Part shown: one piece after another, positions 1-12,299 of the stretch
Layout of the letters: each line of letters opens with the position of its first letter
Numbering within the stretch: position 1 is the first letter of the stretch
Assembly (NCBI RefSeq): GCF_032854445.1
Contig: NC_088295.1
Span: forward strand, 11,395,385 to 11,459,384
DNA from: Liolophura sinensis
Lineage: Eukaryota; Mollusca; Polyplacophora; Chitonida; Chitonidae
Direction: 5' to 3'
Length of the DNA: 64,000 bases
Translations under genes and position numbers: made by a program
Notes under the pieces: model-generated
Database searches by the model: none
Seen by the model: the letters and a program-made list of their open reading frames with translations, nothing else
Told to the model about the DNA's origin: nothing

Positions 1-3000
1 GGTTCAGTTACACTATCAGCATCAGCATCAGCAGTTGGTATAACTGGTTTCTTCTTCATCTTAGATTTGCGTACTGGTGGAACAGGCCTGGTAGGTAAGC
101 TCAGACTCTTTGCCTGGTATCGCTGTAATGGCCTCCTGGCTAACTCGGGTAACTTTTTCTCTCGAACACTACTGGACCGGACCTCTAAGCCCGAATCCAC
201 AGAGGACTCAGACTTTTCACTAGTCTGGTCAAAGTTGATGCCAAGTTTAGTGGTAACAGCATTTAGTATGTCTGAGGATGGGACTAGAGGAGGATCACTG
301 ATGGCCTGCTCGTCACCGATACCAAGCAGGTCATCTACAGGCACTGAGGGCTCTGTGGAGCTGTGATCCGTAGTGAACACCTTATCATGGTTGTGAACTA
401 GCAAATAGGTCAGCTGATGAGTCAAGTCAGCCGTCGCCATGAACAACTCTGGGTTATCATCAAGGTGACGAATAATGTTGGGGCCAAAGACAGTAGCCAG
501 GTTTGTCTCTCCCATCTTATTCACTGCCTCACTGAGGCCCACTTTGTGAACAAAACGACACAGGTACTCCAGTATGTTGTAGTTGTCCTCTGGTAACAGT
601 GACAGGTTCTTCTGCAGGTCAGCAATCGGGTCACCTTCCTTCTTGTCCAGGTGCCGCAATGCCACATTCATGAACTTCTGGTAGAAATTGTTGGGTATAA
701 TAGACTCTGGGAGTTGTCTGAGGTACAGCTTCAGCAGAGAGGCTACTGTATGCACATCGTGTGTCTCTGGGTTCAGCTTTACCCTCTCACCGCAGTCAAA
801 CTCTTCCTTCAGTTCTCTGATTAATGATGTTCGCCCTGGTAACCTGCAAAATATTTGTAGTATTAGAATCGCACAATGTATTCTAGATTAGTTATCTTCC
901 ATGAGTAACATGGGTAGTGCTTGTCGTCATACAGGAGTTATCTCCCCTGAGTTAGACCTTATCAGGTAAACCATTAAAATATTGTTTACATGTAGGTTTT
1001 AAAGTTGTGAATACTTATTCTGATGCTATTCTCACATAACCATGACGTCAAAGAAAATCCTCCCTGTTGAGAGGAGCAGGCATATTATTATTAAAAAGTG
1101 AATATGTAAGTCCATTCTTTTTAAGGGGTCACTGAATTTTCAGAAATCACTATGTATATAGAGAATTCAGCTGCTGGGTCAATCAGTGGTCAGGTTACAG
1201 CTTAACTTTCAATTGCTTACACATTGAAAACTGTTCACTCAAAAAAAATTGCTCACACAATGGACACGGTACAACAAAATATTACCAATATGGCTCTGGT
1301 AATTAAAATGCATGATTTAACTGTTTATCTTAAAAAGTATCCCTTGATATCAATGTTCATTATTGTAATTGGTGATTGAGTTTACTGGTTTAAATTCTGT
1401 GCTGCCTGTTGTCGCCACAACAACAATGCATTCAAGGAAAAACTTTCATCAAATTATCTCCACTTACAACTCATGGCCAGGGCTCTTTTTTCCAGACTTC
1501 ATCATGTATTCTAGATGGAGTTGTCCTATATTTATGCCGGATTAATTTTGAAAAAAATCATCCACACAATATTCAGGGAAAATTCAAACTGGGCATATTA
1601 AAGTAATGTTCCATTCTGGTATTTTTAGCCACTCAAAAATCTGTTTCCATGAAATCAAGTATCATGTATGTAAAATGTGGCCATGGAAAGCAAAAGCCTG
1701 AATATATGTATGAGTGAGCTACCTCTTTGTTCAGCCTGTGTTCATCACAAGCCTCTATAAGCATGTGAATACATGTATGAATGAACTACCTCTGTGTTCA
1801 GCCTGTGTTCATCACAAGCCTCTATAAGCATGTGAATACATGTATGAGTGAAATAGCTCTGTGTTCAGCCTGTGTTCATCACAAGCCTCTATCAATGTGT
1901 GAATACATGTACGAGTGAACTACCTCTGTGTTCAGCCTGTGTTCATCACAAGCCTCTATCAATGTGTGAATACATGTACGAGTGAACTAGCTCTGTGTTC
2001 AGTCTGTGTTCATCACAAGCCTCTATAAGCATGTGAATACATGTATGTGTGAACTACCTCTGTGTTCAGCCTGTGTTCATCACAAGCCTCTATCAATGTG
2101 TGAATACATGTACGAGTGAACTAGCTCTGTGTTCAGTCTGTGTTCATCACAAGCCTCTATAAGCATGTGAATACATGTATGAGTGAACTAGCTCTGTGTT
2201 CATCACAAGCCTCTATAAATGTATGAATACATGTATGAGTGGACTAACTCTGTGTTCAGGCTGTGTTCATCACCAGCCTCTATCAGCATGTGAATACATG
2301 TATGAGTGAACTACCTCTGTGTTCAGCCTGTGTTCATCATGAGCCTCTATAAATGTGTGAATACATGTATGAGTGAAATAGCTCTGTGTTCAGTCTGTGT
2401 TCATCACAAGCCTCTATAAATGTGTGAATACATGTATGGGTGTACTAGCTCTGTGTTCAGGCTGTGTTCATCACAAGCCTCTATCAGCATGTGAATACAT
2501 GTATGAGTGAAATAGCTCTGTGTTCAGCCTGTGTTCATCACAAGCCTCTATAAGCATGTGAATACATGTATGAATGAACTACCTCTGTGTTCAGCCTGTG
2601 TTCATCACAAGACTCTATAAGCATGTGAATACATGTATGAGTGAAATAGCTCTGTGTTCAGCCTGTGTTCATCACAAGCCTCTATCAATGTGTGAATACA
2701 TGTACGAGTGAACTAGCTCTGTGTTCAGTCTGTGTTCATCACAAGCCTCTATAAGCATGTGAATACATGTATGTGTGAACTACCTCTGTGTTCAGCCTGT
2801 GTTCATCACAAGCCTCTATCAATGTGTGAATACATGTACGAGTGAACTAGCTCTGTGTTCAGTCTGTGTTCATCACAAGTCTCTATAAGCATGTGAATAC
2901 ATGTATGAGTGAACTAGCTCTGTGTTCAGTCTGTGTTCATCACAAGCCTCTATCAATGTGTGAATACATGTACGAATGAACTAGCTCTGTGTTCAGCCTG

Positions 3001-6000
3001 AGTTCATCACAAGCCTCTATAAGCATGTGAATACATGTATGAGTGAACTACCTCTGTGTTCCGTCTGTGTTCATCACAAGCCTCTATAAGCATGTGAATA
3101 CATGTATGAGTGAAATAGCTCTTTGTTCAGTCTGTTTTCATCACCAGCTTCTATCAGCATGTGAGTACATGTATGAGTGAAATAGCTCTTTGTTCAGCCT
3201 GTGTTCATCACAAGTCTCTATCAGCATGTGAATACATGTATGAGTGAAATAGCTCTTCGTTCAGCCTGTTTTCATCACCAGCCTCTATCAGCATGTGAGT
3301 ACATGAGTGAACTACCTCTGTGTTCAGCCTGTTTTCATCACAAGCCTCTATCAGCATCTGAATACATGTATGAGTGAGCTACCTGAAGATACCCTCTGTT
3401 TCCAGTCCGTGCTCTGTGAGAAATTCAACACAAGCCTCTATGATATAGGGGATGGTTCGCCCAGGATATGCTTTCTTCTCGTACTGCATGGTCTCTTCAA
3501 TATTCTGCCCAAATATGGCTAAAAACAGACCCATGAAGTATTACATATTAACATAAATACATACTGCTCCGTTAATATTAACTGACCAATCAATTTGCTT
3601 GATTTATTTGTATAAATTATTATTTGATTCATGTTGAAATCAATACAATTGTATGATTATTATAGAAACAACTTTGTCATGGCTGAAGAGAGGAGCAAAT
3701 CAGAAGAATGCCATGGTAAAAAGGTTTTTTGAAACAAAATACTGTTGTCCATGCTTACCTCCCCCTACATCCCGGAACATGACACGGCGGATGTGCTTGA
3801 TCCAGTCCTGTCTCTCAGCATCACTGCTGGCACAGATCAGATAAGACTCATGACCTGGCGTCATCCGTGTATGTCCTTTACCTACAAGGCAAAAACGCAC
3901 AACGTTGTGCAGCCTGTAATATACCTAATCCTCAGACATGCTAGAACTCCGCTTTCCAGTATTACTGTAAAATGAGCTTGAACTTTCTCCCAAAAAAGTG
4001 CTTTTCTTAAAGATCACAAAATTTTACTCTTGGTGCTGAAAATTACATTTTTCTAGTAGGAAACCTTCAAAACAACTTCAAAACCCCAATGTTCAGCAGA
4101 GCTCTTAGAACCAGGTGTAATTTTAGGTCATTTATCATAGGTCCTCCATGTACATGCATGTCTAACTCAGAAGAGCAGAAGTAACTGATGTACAGGGGGC
4201 TAAGTTTCAGACCTAACGGAAATCTAACACAAGTAATTATGTAATGAAATGAGATTTCACTTGATACAATATTTTTACATCTAAATAATCCACATATGGG
4301 ACAAATATCTGTCCACGAAGCCTAAAAGTACACTTTGTGTTTTGCTACATAATATGCAGGCTTGTAAAACACATATACTTCTGCTTGTAATTCACCAAGC
4401 ATGCATATTTTTCAAATCTGGCAAAGGTATCAGACACCTTTGCTTACTTCACTTAGTTTTCAGCACTGTTTATTACTTTATTATTGAACATTACAAGTAC
4501 ACTGCCATGCGCAGGTTGGTGACAGACCTTCCCACATATAACCATAGGGAAATCCAGCATGAGATGGTGTTGAGATCACATTGAGCGTATTGGTGAGAGG
4601 CTCTTGGGTCACTGTGCTGCGCTAGCACACTAACCACTAGGCCAAAGAGGCCAATCCTTGGCCTACATCAATACATAATGTCAACACACACCCTCAGAGT
4701 AAACAAGAAATCTAATGTAAGCCTCAAACCTGGTAAAATTTCAAACAGGAATTTTTCTGGCTCATCTGGTCGGAAAGCGTGCTCTATAATACGATTGCCT
4801 GGTAAGTGAATAATCCCCAATGGCTTAGCATCATCTTCTTTGGCAAAGTAGAAAAGTACGTCTCCATTGAGGATGAACCAGCGTCTGTGCCAGGAGCGCA
4901 CCATTCCACCCTGCTTTCTCAGCCAGCCGGTTTTCTGACATTTCTTCCGGGCCAGTGGAGAAGACATAGTGGATGCCATGGTGTCCAGGTCAACTGCAAG
5001 TACATGTATACATAGCATGGAATACAACTTTTACTGCCATTTACACCACAACATTCTTTACTATAGTACAATATTCAACTGAAAACTGCTTTATTAATAA
5101 CTGAGCCTTGTCAGCAACAAACAATATAAAGAAAGATAACATGAGGTAAACTATAAAACATGAAAATTTAACCTTTTAGGTTAAGTCCTACATCTCACTA
5201 TACCTCATACTTCCATAGCTATGTTAATTACATGTACATATATCTGTAAGTATTCCAATTCAGTTTTTTCAACATGCTTAAGTCCTTTTCAATTACATCA
5301 TCATAAATTGTCATAACCATCTTTCTCACTCTTACCACTGTCTCAAAAATGGTAGTTGAGTGTTGACATTGTGCATTACAGTCATGACCATTGTTGGATA
5401 TGTCAACACGTGAACAACTACGTGTATATACATGTAAGTACTGTCATACAATCACCAAATGGTCATAACCCTCACAGCTTTACATGTAGACAAAAACATT
5501 TAACCATACTGGAAACCAAAACGATGAACCATGAATAAGTCTGACAATGCCCTGCAATCCTTTATTATAAAGTACTGCATGTACAGGCTAAATTATATTG
5601 GTATTCACAAGTTTTCAAAGAGCAATCTTAGCCACCCTCCCACTAATGGTAAGTTCAAAAGCAATTCCTGGATTTACTTTTAAGACATTGTCTTCAAAAT
5701 ACATAAGGGATACATTGGCAGATGGACAAATAACAGCATTTCTATTACAGTGTCCCTTTCACTGGTGTGACATGGGACACAAAGTCATAATTCCTTGAAA
5801 AGTACACAAACTGACTTATTTCTAAAGAATACTGCAGAAGACGCACAACTTTTCAACGTTTCATGATAAAGCCAATAAAGATAATCCAGGAAGCCTATTC
5901 ATATGTATGCACATAGAAAGGAATGCAGACCTATAGTGTTGGGTGGTCCATAGCTAGACGACTAATGCTACAATAACACATGTACATGCAGCTGCTGCCT

Positions 6001-7080
6001 AAATGCAGAGTATACAATACCAGCCAATCCAGTATCCTGTTCTGTGTGCCATGTCAGTTATCACTAGTCACACAAAGGCACAGCCTGAAGTAGTGTACAT
6101 GCTGTGGTTAACTGCAAGGTAACACCTTCTACTACCCCAATTCCTCCACCTTTTCACACATGAAAAAGCAAACTTTCACTGCAATTTATGCACATTTATG
6201 ATCAGATTTTGGCAAATCTACATTAGTATAATTGCCCACTTCCAGGGCTTCACAAAAAGTACAATTTTATTCATCTACCTTCACAAAAATTATGACTTTA
6301 ACAGTGCCTTCCGAATATGCTTCAATAAACACCTTACAAACAAATGAAAAGGTTGATGAATTACAGTATGTACATGATGTGTGATATACTAACACCACCA
6401 CGTCTTGAGTCTTTTCTGACCTGCATGTCAGTGAGTATTCAGGTTTGAAGCACAGGATGTGCAATCAAGTTTATCCCTTTCCTCTCTATCCATATCATCC
6501 CATTTTACTTAGATCTCATACCAACAACAAGAGCCATCTTTACAAAACTGCTTCAGTCATATTTCTCATTACTTTTTGTTTCGCTACAGATGTTGTATAG
6601 CTTAAAGCACCAAAAGTCACAGGATTTACAGAAAAAAGTGTAAACGCTATTAAAAAAAAAAAAGAAAAATCAATATATAACATTTTGTGAAAAGTGCGTC
6701 TGGAACCCATTCACAAAGCCGCATACAACATTTTTTTTATCATACATATTTCTATGATGTTTCGTACGTCACTATTACCATACCATTGCCCTATATGTGC
6801 AATTATCGTAAATGTACGCCATCTTTGTGAAACTGGGCTCAGGGGTCTTCAGCTTAGCAGTGTTTACTGAGACATCTTCAGGCAAAAAGCCTGACTAATA
6901 ACTGCTAACACACTTACTGCTATCCCTGCTGAGTGACTGCAGACAGGACAGTATAGGGCTGACATCCATGACTGCTGCCTGGCTTGCTGAGGACTCACAG
7001 GCTGTACTACCAGAGGTCATAGTACTAGCTACCAGACATGTGACTACAGCCTGACACTCTTCTGTAGGAAGTTCCAGCAT
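1..7080 (-). CDS. ARHGAP24-like: Rho GTPase-activating protein with PH domain, ARHGAP22/24/25 group (5' part of gene; 3' end beyond left edge)
   Basis: Five coding exons join in phase: 7080-6918, 4993-4730, 3881-3759, 3518-3383 and 843 to the left edge, still open there (about 509 codons). Residues about 76-183 form a PH domain opening with GWLRKQGG, typical of FilGAP-type proteins; the RhoGAP domain follows from about residue 190. The catalytic arginine finger (EGIFRLPG, R229) has its codon split AG|G across the fourth intron. The conserved VASLLKLYLRQLPES and NLATVFGPN segments are present. The family binds membranes by PH and stimulates GTP hydrolysis by Rac/Rho, controlling actin and protrusion; the C-terminal coiled coil would lie outside the window. 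The part after the GAP domain is a polar tail with basic residues (KMKKK). The N-terminal exon (54 aa) is poorly conserved; translation could also begin at the Met at residue 60. The paralogue within the group cannot be fixed. Confidence 0.9.
1698..3382. repeat. 67-bp minisatellite, about 25 units, abutting the ARHGAP exon 4 splice donor
   Basis: Tandem units of about 67 bp (one shortened near 2190) fill the exon-4-proximal end of the fourth ARHGAP intron. Read on the minus strand, a unit has the core ATAGAGGCTTGTGATGAA, then AACACAGAG, then GTAGTTCACTCATAC. The authentic exon 4 end (3440-3370) has ATAGAGGCTTGTGTTGAA, then AAACAGAG, then the donor GTAGCTCACTCATAC. The array is therefore made of diverged copies of the exon end plus donor, with two short internal deletions. 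About nine units keep the GT of the donor; the rest read CTA there. Larger blocks are repeated inside the array: the unit order around 1940-2150 recurs around 2660-2870. Confidence 0.9.
4474..4652 (-). mobile_element. tRNA-derived SINE, worn copy
   Basis: A diverged, internally deleted copy lying in an ARHGAP intron. It keeps the body words for 'gacagaccttcccac' and the tRNA-like head near 4590-4650, read on the minus strand. Confidence 0.65.
6140..6380 (-). repeat. Unnamed interspersed repeat, copy A
   Basis: The reverse complement matches copies at 9490-9690 and 36245-36440. The shared core is 'actttttgtgaagccctgg', followed about 70 bases on by 'gtgcataaattgca'. It lies in the first ARHGAP intron. 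No ends or coding capacity were recognised. Confidence 0.65.
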
Positions 7081-8711
7081 TTTGCTCTGTACGCTTTGAT
7101 AGAAAAAGTCTCACAAATGGAAATCGTGTTTCAGACTTGCCTAACATCTAAAACGGTCCGCATTTACGGATATGCAGTCGCTCTTTAAAGGGCTGGGTTA
7201 TTTACAACTAACATTTAAAAGCTAACATTTACTTCCTGCTTTGGTTAATCAGCTGACCAATTTATACAACAAAAGTTTCCTTAAATAGAAAAATTTGTAA
7301 TTGTTTCCCTTTCATTCCAGCAATATAATTATTCATAAAAGTAGTAAACACAGTGGCCTTGGCCTTATACACACTGCCCATTCCTACAGGAAGTCAAGGA
7401 CCAACTTAAAATACATTAATATATATTAATAAATATTTAAAATACAGAGACATGACACTATATCATATGCACATACACTGTACATGCACAATTTCCAGTC
7501 CCTTTCATGAAGATTTATTTTTCACTAATACGCTGGCACCTGACTAAGTTCCACAACCAAACCTGGAAGAGGTGGATTCAATAGCACACTTAAATGGAGA
7601 GGTCTGTCAAAGCATTCAATAAGGGTTAACATATGTGAACGCATCTAATCTGACTGCACACTGGACTGACACTAATAAAGTTAGACAACAGAATACTGAG
7701 GAATTGTGGGAAATAATTGTGGGAAGTAAGTTACATTTACGTATATTTTAGCCATTTTCCCGTAAAATTTCCAACATGTACCAGAATGCACAGTAGTGTG
7801 GTCACCTATAAATAGGAACATAAGCATTGTTGCTTTCATATTTCTGTGCAAATAGAGAGTGTTGCATACAGATACTCAATTTATGTACTTTTGATGCCAC
7901 ACTAGTTGATACCATAAATAGTCTTTCACAGAGGCTTAAGGGGCATTCAATTTAAATGCCGTATCACAAAATAACCAGAACAGATATCCACAAATCAAGT
8001 AAATGTCTGTCCTTTCACGCATCACTCTTTCTACACTAAATGATTTCATAGCAGTCACCAAGGCCAATTTAACTCAGCTGGAAAACTAGGAAAGAATCTC
8101 ATCCCCCATATGCCAAACTTGGGGAGTCCCAAAGTAAAAGTGTATAGGTAAAAATTTGGTGATCTCATGCCACAGCAATTCAAAGTAGTGACTTTACTCT
8201 GGACATGTATGCAAACAACTTTCTATAAACAAGAGCACTTTGGTGACATACAAGCTTTAAAGAAAACTTGCAATAGTTTTTCTACATCTGTTACCTATAA
8301 TAGATACATACATAATACATTTTTACTGTTGTGACATAACCTTAATGAGGACAGGATAATTCACTAAACGAGGTCCCACTTCTGAGTCAAAAATTCATCT
8401 CCCATCATAGCTGCTGTCGTGGGACAAGGGAGGTAATTCAGTGGTGGCATATTAGATATACATTCTATCTGCCAGAGGAGCCAGAGGAGAAAGATTATTA
8501 ATGTTCTGAATCAAATGGGTCTACCACTACATACCAACCATGAGTATAGGCAGTACAATTTGTTATGCCAAGAACATATACCTGAATGTTTACACTACAA
8601 ACAATTCTCCTGCCATGATGATGAAAGTTATTTTATCACATACATACATGTAAGAATCCCTAAAAAAAAACTTTAAAATCTTAACCCTGAGTCAACCTTT
8701 TCTTTCATTGC

Positions 8712-8965
8712 TGTTCAGTTTATTTCTTTACTTGTCGAATGTTTCACTTATATGACCGCGGCCAGCATTATGGTGGGTGGAAACTGGGCACAACCAGGGG
8801 TAACCCCACAACCATCTGCAGCTTGTTGCCAGACCTTCCCAGGTGTGGCCGGAGAGGAAGCCAGCATGGGCTGGACTTGAACTCACAGCAACCACGTTGG
8901 TGAGAGGCTCCTGGGTCATTATGCCCGGGGTGCTAACCAATTTGGCCACAGATGACGCCCCCCCC
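8712..8965 (-). mobile_element. tRNA-derived SINE, near full length
   Basis: The plus strand reads the reverse complement: T-rich tail region, 'ggccagcattatggtggg', 'ggaagccagcatg', then the tRNA-like head, with a poly-C run replacing the usual GGGGCC start. Confidence 0.85.
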
Positions 8966-9489
8966 CCCCCCCCCCAATGTTGTTCAAGGCCATGCTCAAG
9001 TCAGAGGGCAAACACATGTAACTTACATGTATCATGTATATAAGAGCATTCTATCAGTATTATTGGTAGAAAACTGGAGTACCCGGAGTATACCACCAGA
9101 AATTGGCAACTTACAAACTTTTCCCACATACCGGTATGGAATGTGATCCCAAACAAAATTCAAGTATACAGCCACATTAGTACTGTACATTTCTTATTTC
9201 TCCCTATGACATAAAGGGCAGAGGAAATTGAGGAACCTGAAGATGTTCAAGGAAGGAAATGAATCAACACTCAAGGAACAAACTCCTTAATCACTTCACA
9301 GGGCCAGCAGAGAGCACGACTAATTGCATGTATTGCAAAGCTACATGTATGTACGCTTTCTTCAAGCAATGCAAAACAAGGTTATAGTCAGTATTTCAGT
9401 GGGTTTCAACACAGTCCTATATGATGATCAGCCCAATGTTTATAACAAATATACATGTATACATTCAGGGTCAACAGCAATACTGAATA

Positions 9490-9690
9490 CTGTAATTCTT
9501 CATACCTTTTCGCATGTTTGCAAGGTGTTTATTTTAGAATATTCTGAAGGCATTATTCTGTGTAGACTGACAAAATTATACTTTTTGTGAACCCCTGAAA
9601 ATGGACAATCCAACCAATGTATTTTTGTTTCCTAAATTAAATTAAAAATGTGCATAAATTGCAATGAAAGTTGTTCCTTCATATGCGAAC
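9490..9690 (+). repeat. Unnamed interspersed repeat, copy B
   Basis: It shares 'gcaaggtgtttatt', 'actttttgtgaa' and 'gtgcataaattgca' in order with copies A and C. It is intergenic. Confidence 0.65.
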
Positions 9691-11487
9691 AGGTTGAGGA
9701 ATTAGGTTAACCTAATATATTAGTTGTTGCTTGCCACACATATCTGAACTATCTATTGCATGATTAACATATATCTGTGGTATCAATGTCACAAAACTGA
9801 GTGTGGCGATTGGAAGTGAGATGCTACAGCATGGATTTGACCAGCTAGGGGTAATTGGATTGTTTATTTATGCTGCAATCTGTTCTTCACTATTTTGGTG
9901 TGTCCAAATATTTCTCAACATACTAGTCAGTGTACTCTGACTAGATGGCAGCCAGCACCAATTTTCTATATGAGTATTTTCAAATGTAAATGACAACTAC
10001 TGTCAACTAAAAAGCCAACTTAATACTAGACAAGCAATCAACTAACTTGTCCGAATTTTGTGACTAAAACTTGCGGTAGATATTGTGATAACCCTGAACG
10101 CATGCATCTAGTCAGAAGTTTAAAATAATTAAGAGTTTTAGCGTGCGCGATGCTTGTGATGTAAGCAGTCTTTGTGCACACAGCTGCAAGTGCAAGTAAA
10201 AGCATGAAAGGAATAGAGCTGCTGAAGACTTTGCTCGTCAAAATATTGTTCAAAATCAACTTACCCAGAGAGAATGATTATAAGTGCTTGCATGTGGGTG
10301 AAACAAGAAGATAAGGTGTGTAATTTAGCATTAGCAACATTTTTTGGAAACTCTGGAAAAAATGGAGCAACCTTTAACTAGACCTGCAGCATGCTATCGG
10401 GCTTATAACAATATCTGCTTCAAGTTTTAGTCAGGAAATTCAGACTAGCAATAGTTAATGATACCTCAGGAGTACAATGTAGTCCTATTAAATTGAACGT
10501 TGAGGTCTAGTTTCAACAATTTCTGATATTCACCTGCCTCAACGTTTAATCATAGAACTGAAAAATCCAGTCAGTCCATTCTGCAAAGCAGTTTGCAGAA
10601 CAAAGTAGGCCCATAAATCCACTCTAAATCAGCATCACTCAGAAATTTCTGTACAGGACTGAAGTGAAATGGATGTTAGTTATATGCAGAAAATCATAAC
10701 GTGTTGAAAAATTTTCTTTTCCACACACTTTGCAGTGTGCACGCACGACGCATCGGGTACATCGAAGATCTAGATTGTAGCTGAGGCCACAAGCAGAAAA
10801 CATGCGTATCAAAGCAGATGTGCACACTATAGCCACAAGACTTGACTGGAAGCTAGTACTAATTTTTCTCACTCGACTGACTGGGCAAATTGTTCTTTCT
10901 ATTCTACATCCATGATGACAAATGGAATCACCACTAACCTTGTCATTTAAGACTGGTTGCATGGTCTTGGGACGTTAGACTGATTTCCATACATTTCCGA
11001 GTGCGGTTCCAAGATTTTAGTACACCAGACTACCCATGACAGAACAAAGTTATTCTGACGATCAAGAAAAAAATATTCTGAGGATTTCAACATTTCGACT
11101 CGGGAATAGAATTACACTTGCAGCAGCGGTAACAAAGGTCCTATTCTCTTTAATGCACACCAGAAACTGGTGTGTGCAGCCATTTTGAAGTGGATTTAAA
11201 GGCCCAATGGACAAACTGGATTTTACTAAATAAATGCTTAAACACTGAGTCCGCTTAATACCAGAAGTTGTTGAAAATAGACTTCAACGTTTAATTTAAC
11301 TGAACCAACTCAGGACTTGAAAAACCAACTGTTGTCAGACAAATATGGGCTGTTGCTCATTCACTCATGCTTTGCAGAATGACGTTGGCAAAATATGGAG
11401 GAGACCCTTTTCAGATGTAGTAAAAGTGACACAAGACACGCACGTGCGCATTCAACCCTTACATTTTCATCTGTCTTAAGGGCATAT

Positions 11488-11562
11488 CAAGTGGTGTAGT
11501 GGTATAATCAAGCGGCTACAGACCTTAAATGTCGTCTGATGGAAGTTCGAATCCACAGCTTT
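11488..11562 (+). other. tRNA-like sequence, probably a pseudogene or SINE head
   Basis: An A-box-like segment (TGTAGTGGTATAA) and a B-box-like segment (AGTTCGAATCC) are spaced as in a tRNA, with a 7-base loop CTTAAAT that would give a UAA (Leu) anticodon. The T stem and the lower anticodon stem have mismatches, so a working tRNA is unlikely. Confidence 0.35.
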
Positions 11563-11614
11563 TCACAACAAGCTTAGTAAATCTCCCCAAAATCATGTGG
11601 CCGTGGGAAAAAAA

Positions 11615-12182
11615 TGACGTCAGAATGCACGTGGAAATCAACACGTAAATATAACACTACTTCTTACAACTCCCAAAATATGTTCATTACATCCAACGCA
11701 GTATTGCGTCTACATATCTACTGTATATACACAATGCTTAGATAAATGTTCCAGCTTACATCTGTAAGTTAATGTTGTTGTTGTTGAAATCTGTCAACTG
11801 ACGGAATGCTCACCACTTTCAGCAAGTGAGTATTCCTGACAGCGTATTTGGCTAGCACGTTTGACACAGTTCGACACATGAGAATCCGAAAATTTACAGC
11901 AAATTGTATTCATACGTTGTAATTATTAATTTTACCTCGTACTGGCAGTGTAAACTAGGTCGGTTCTTTCTTCTCCATTTACACGCCTTCCAACTTCCTG
12001 AGGACAATACGCCTATAGTGATGACGTCACTTGATGTGTTTTTGAACATTTTTATTTAAGTTTGCCAAAATGATATTAGTTTTAATCATTATAAGTCGTT
12101 TCTTGACGTCAAATAAAAAAATAGGCGATTTAGAGTCTCTCGCCGAAACGTTAATCAACATTCGCGGAAATCCCTGACGTCA
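11615..12182. promoter_or_regulatory. Cluster of four perfect CRE/ATF sites upstream of JNK
   Basis: TGACGTCA occurs at 11615-11622, 12022-12029, 12104-12111 and 12175-12182. This octamer is the full palindromic site for CREB/ATF and ATF2-Jun dimers. The last copy lies about 110 bases before the inferred donor of the untranslated first JNK exon. Promoter function is inferred from position and motif density. Confidence 0.5.
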
Positions 12183-12292
12183 CCATCTCAAGTCAGATTA
12201 TGGTGGAAGTGAGTCGATGTAGACAGTTTTGACATCTGAAAAAGCCGTCTCCCTGCTTATTCCACTCATTAATAATCCCGATTCAGCAGTTG
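12183..12292 (+). other. Probable untranslated first exon of JNK
   Basis: A strong donor (TTG|GTAAGTAT) follows 12292, in a CpG-containing stretch just after the CRE cluster. JNK exon 2 has a good acceptor at 17333 with untranslated sequence behind it, so an upstream exon is required. The 5' end given is only approximate. Confidence 0.45.
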
Positions 12293-12299
12293 GTAAGTA

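Larger units (their letters stand above)
7081..11490. other. Upstream region of the ARHGAP gene; no gene seen
   Basis: No conserved exon was found on either strand. It holds one SINE (8712-8965), a poly-C tract (about 8957-8975), one copy of the unnamed repeat (9490-9690) and AT-rich sequence near 7410-7440. Untranslated ARHGAP exons and its promoter should lie here or in the first few hundred bases upstream of 7080, but none could be fixed. Confidence 0.5.

Noticed and set aside
1698-3382. CRISPR-like array
   Set aside because: Units are contiguous 67-bp near-copies with no unique spacers, inside a eukaryotic intron, and derive from the neighbouring exon.
8957-8975. Poly-C tract as a functional site
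   Set aside because: It sits at the head of a SINE where GGGGCC normally lies and is best explained by slippage, or by an assembly or sequencing error.
6267-9590. Shared peptide VCKVFIxxYSEG in two open frames as a conserved protein
   Set aside because: Both lie in copies of the unnamed interspersed repeat; the third copy does not keep the frame.
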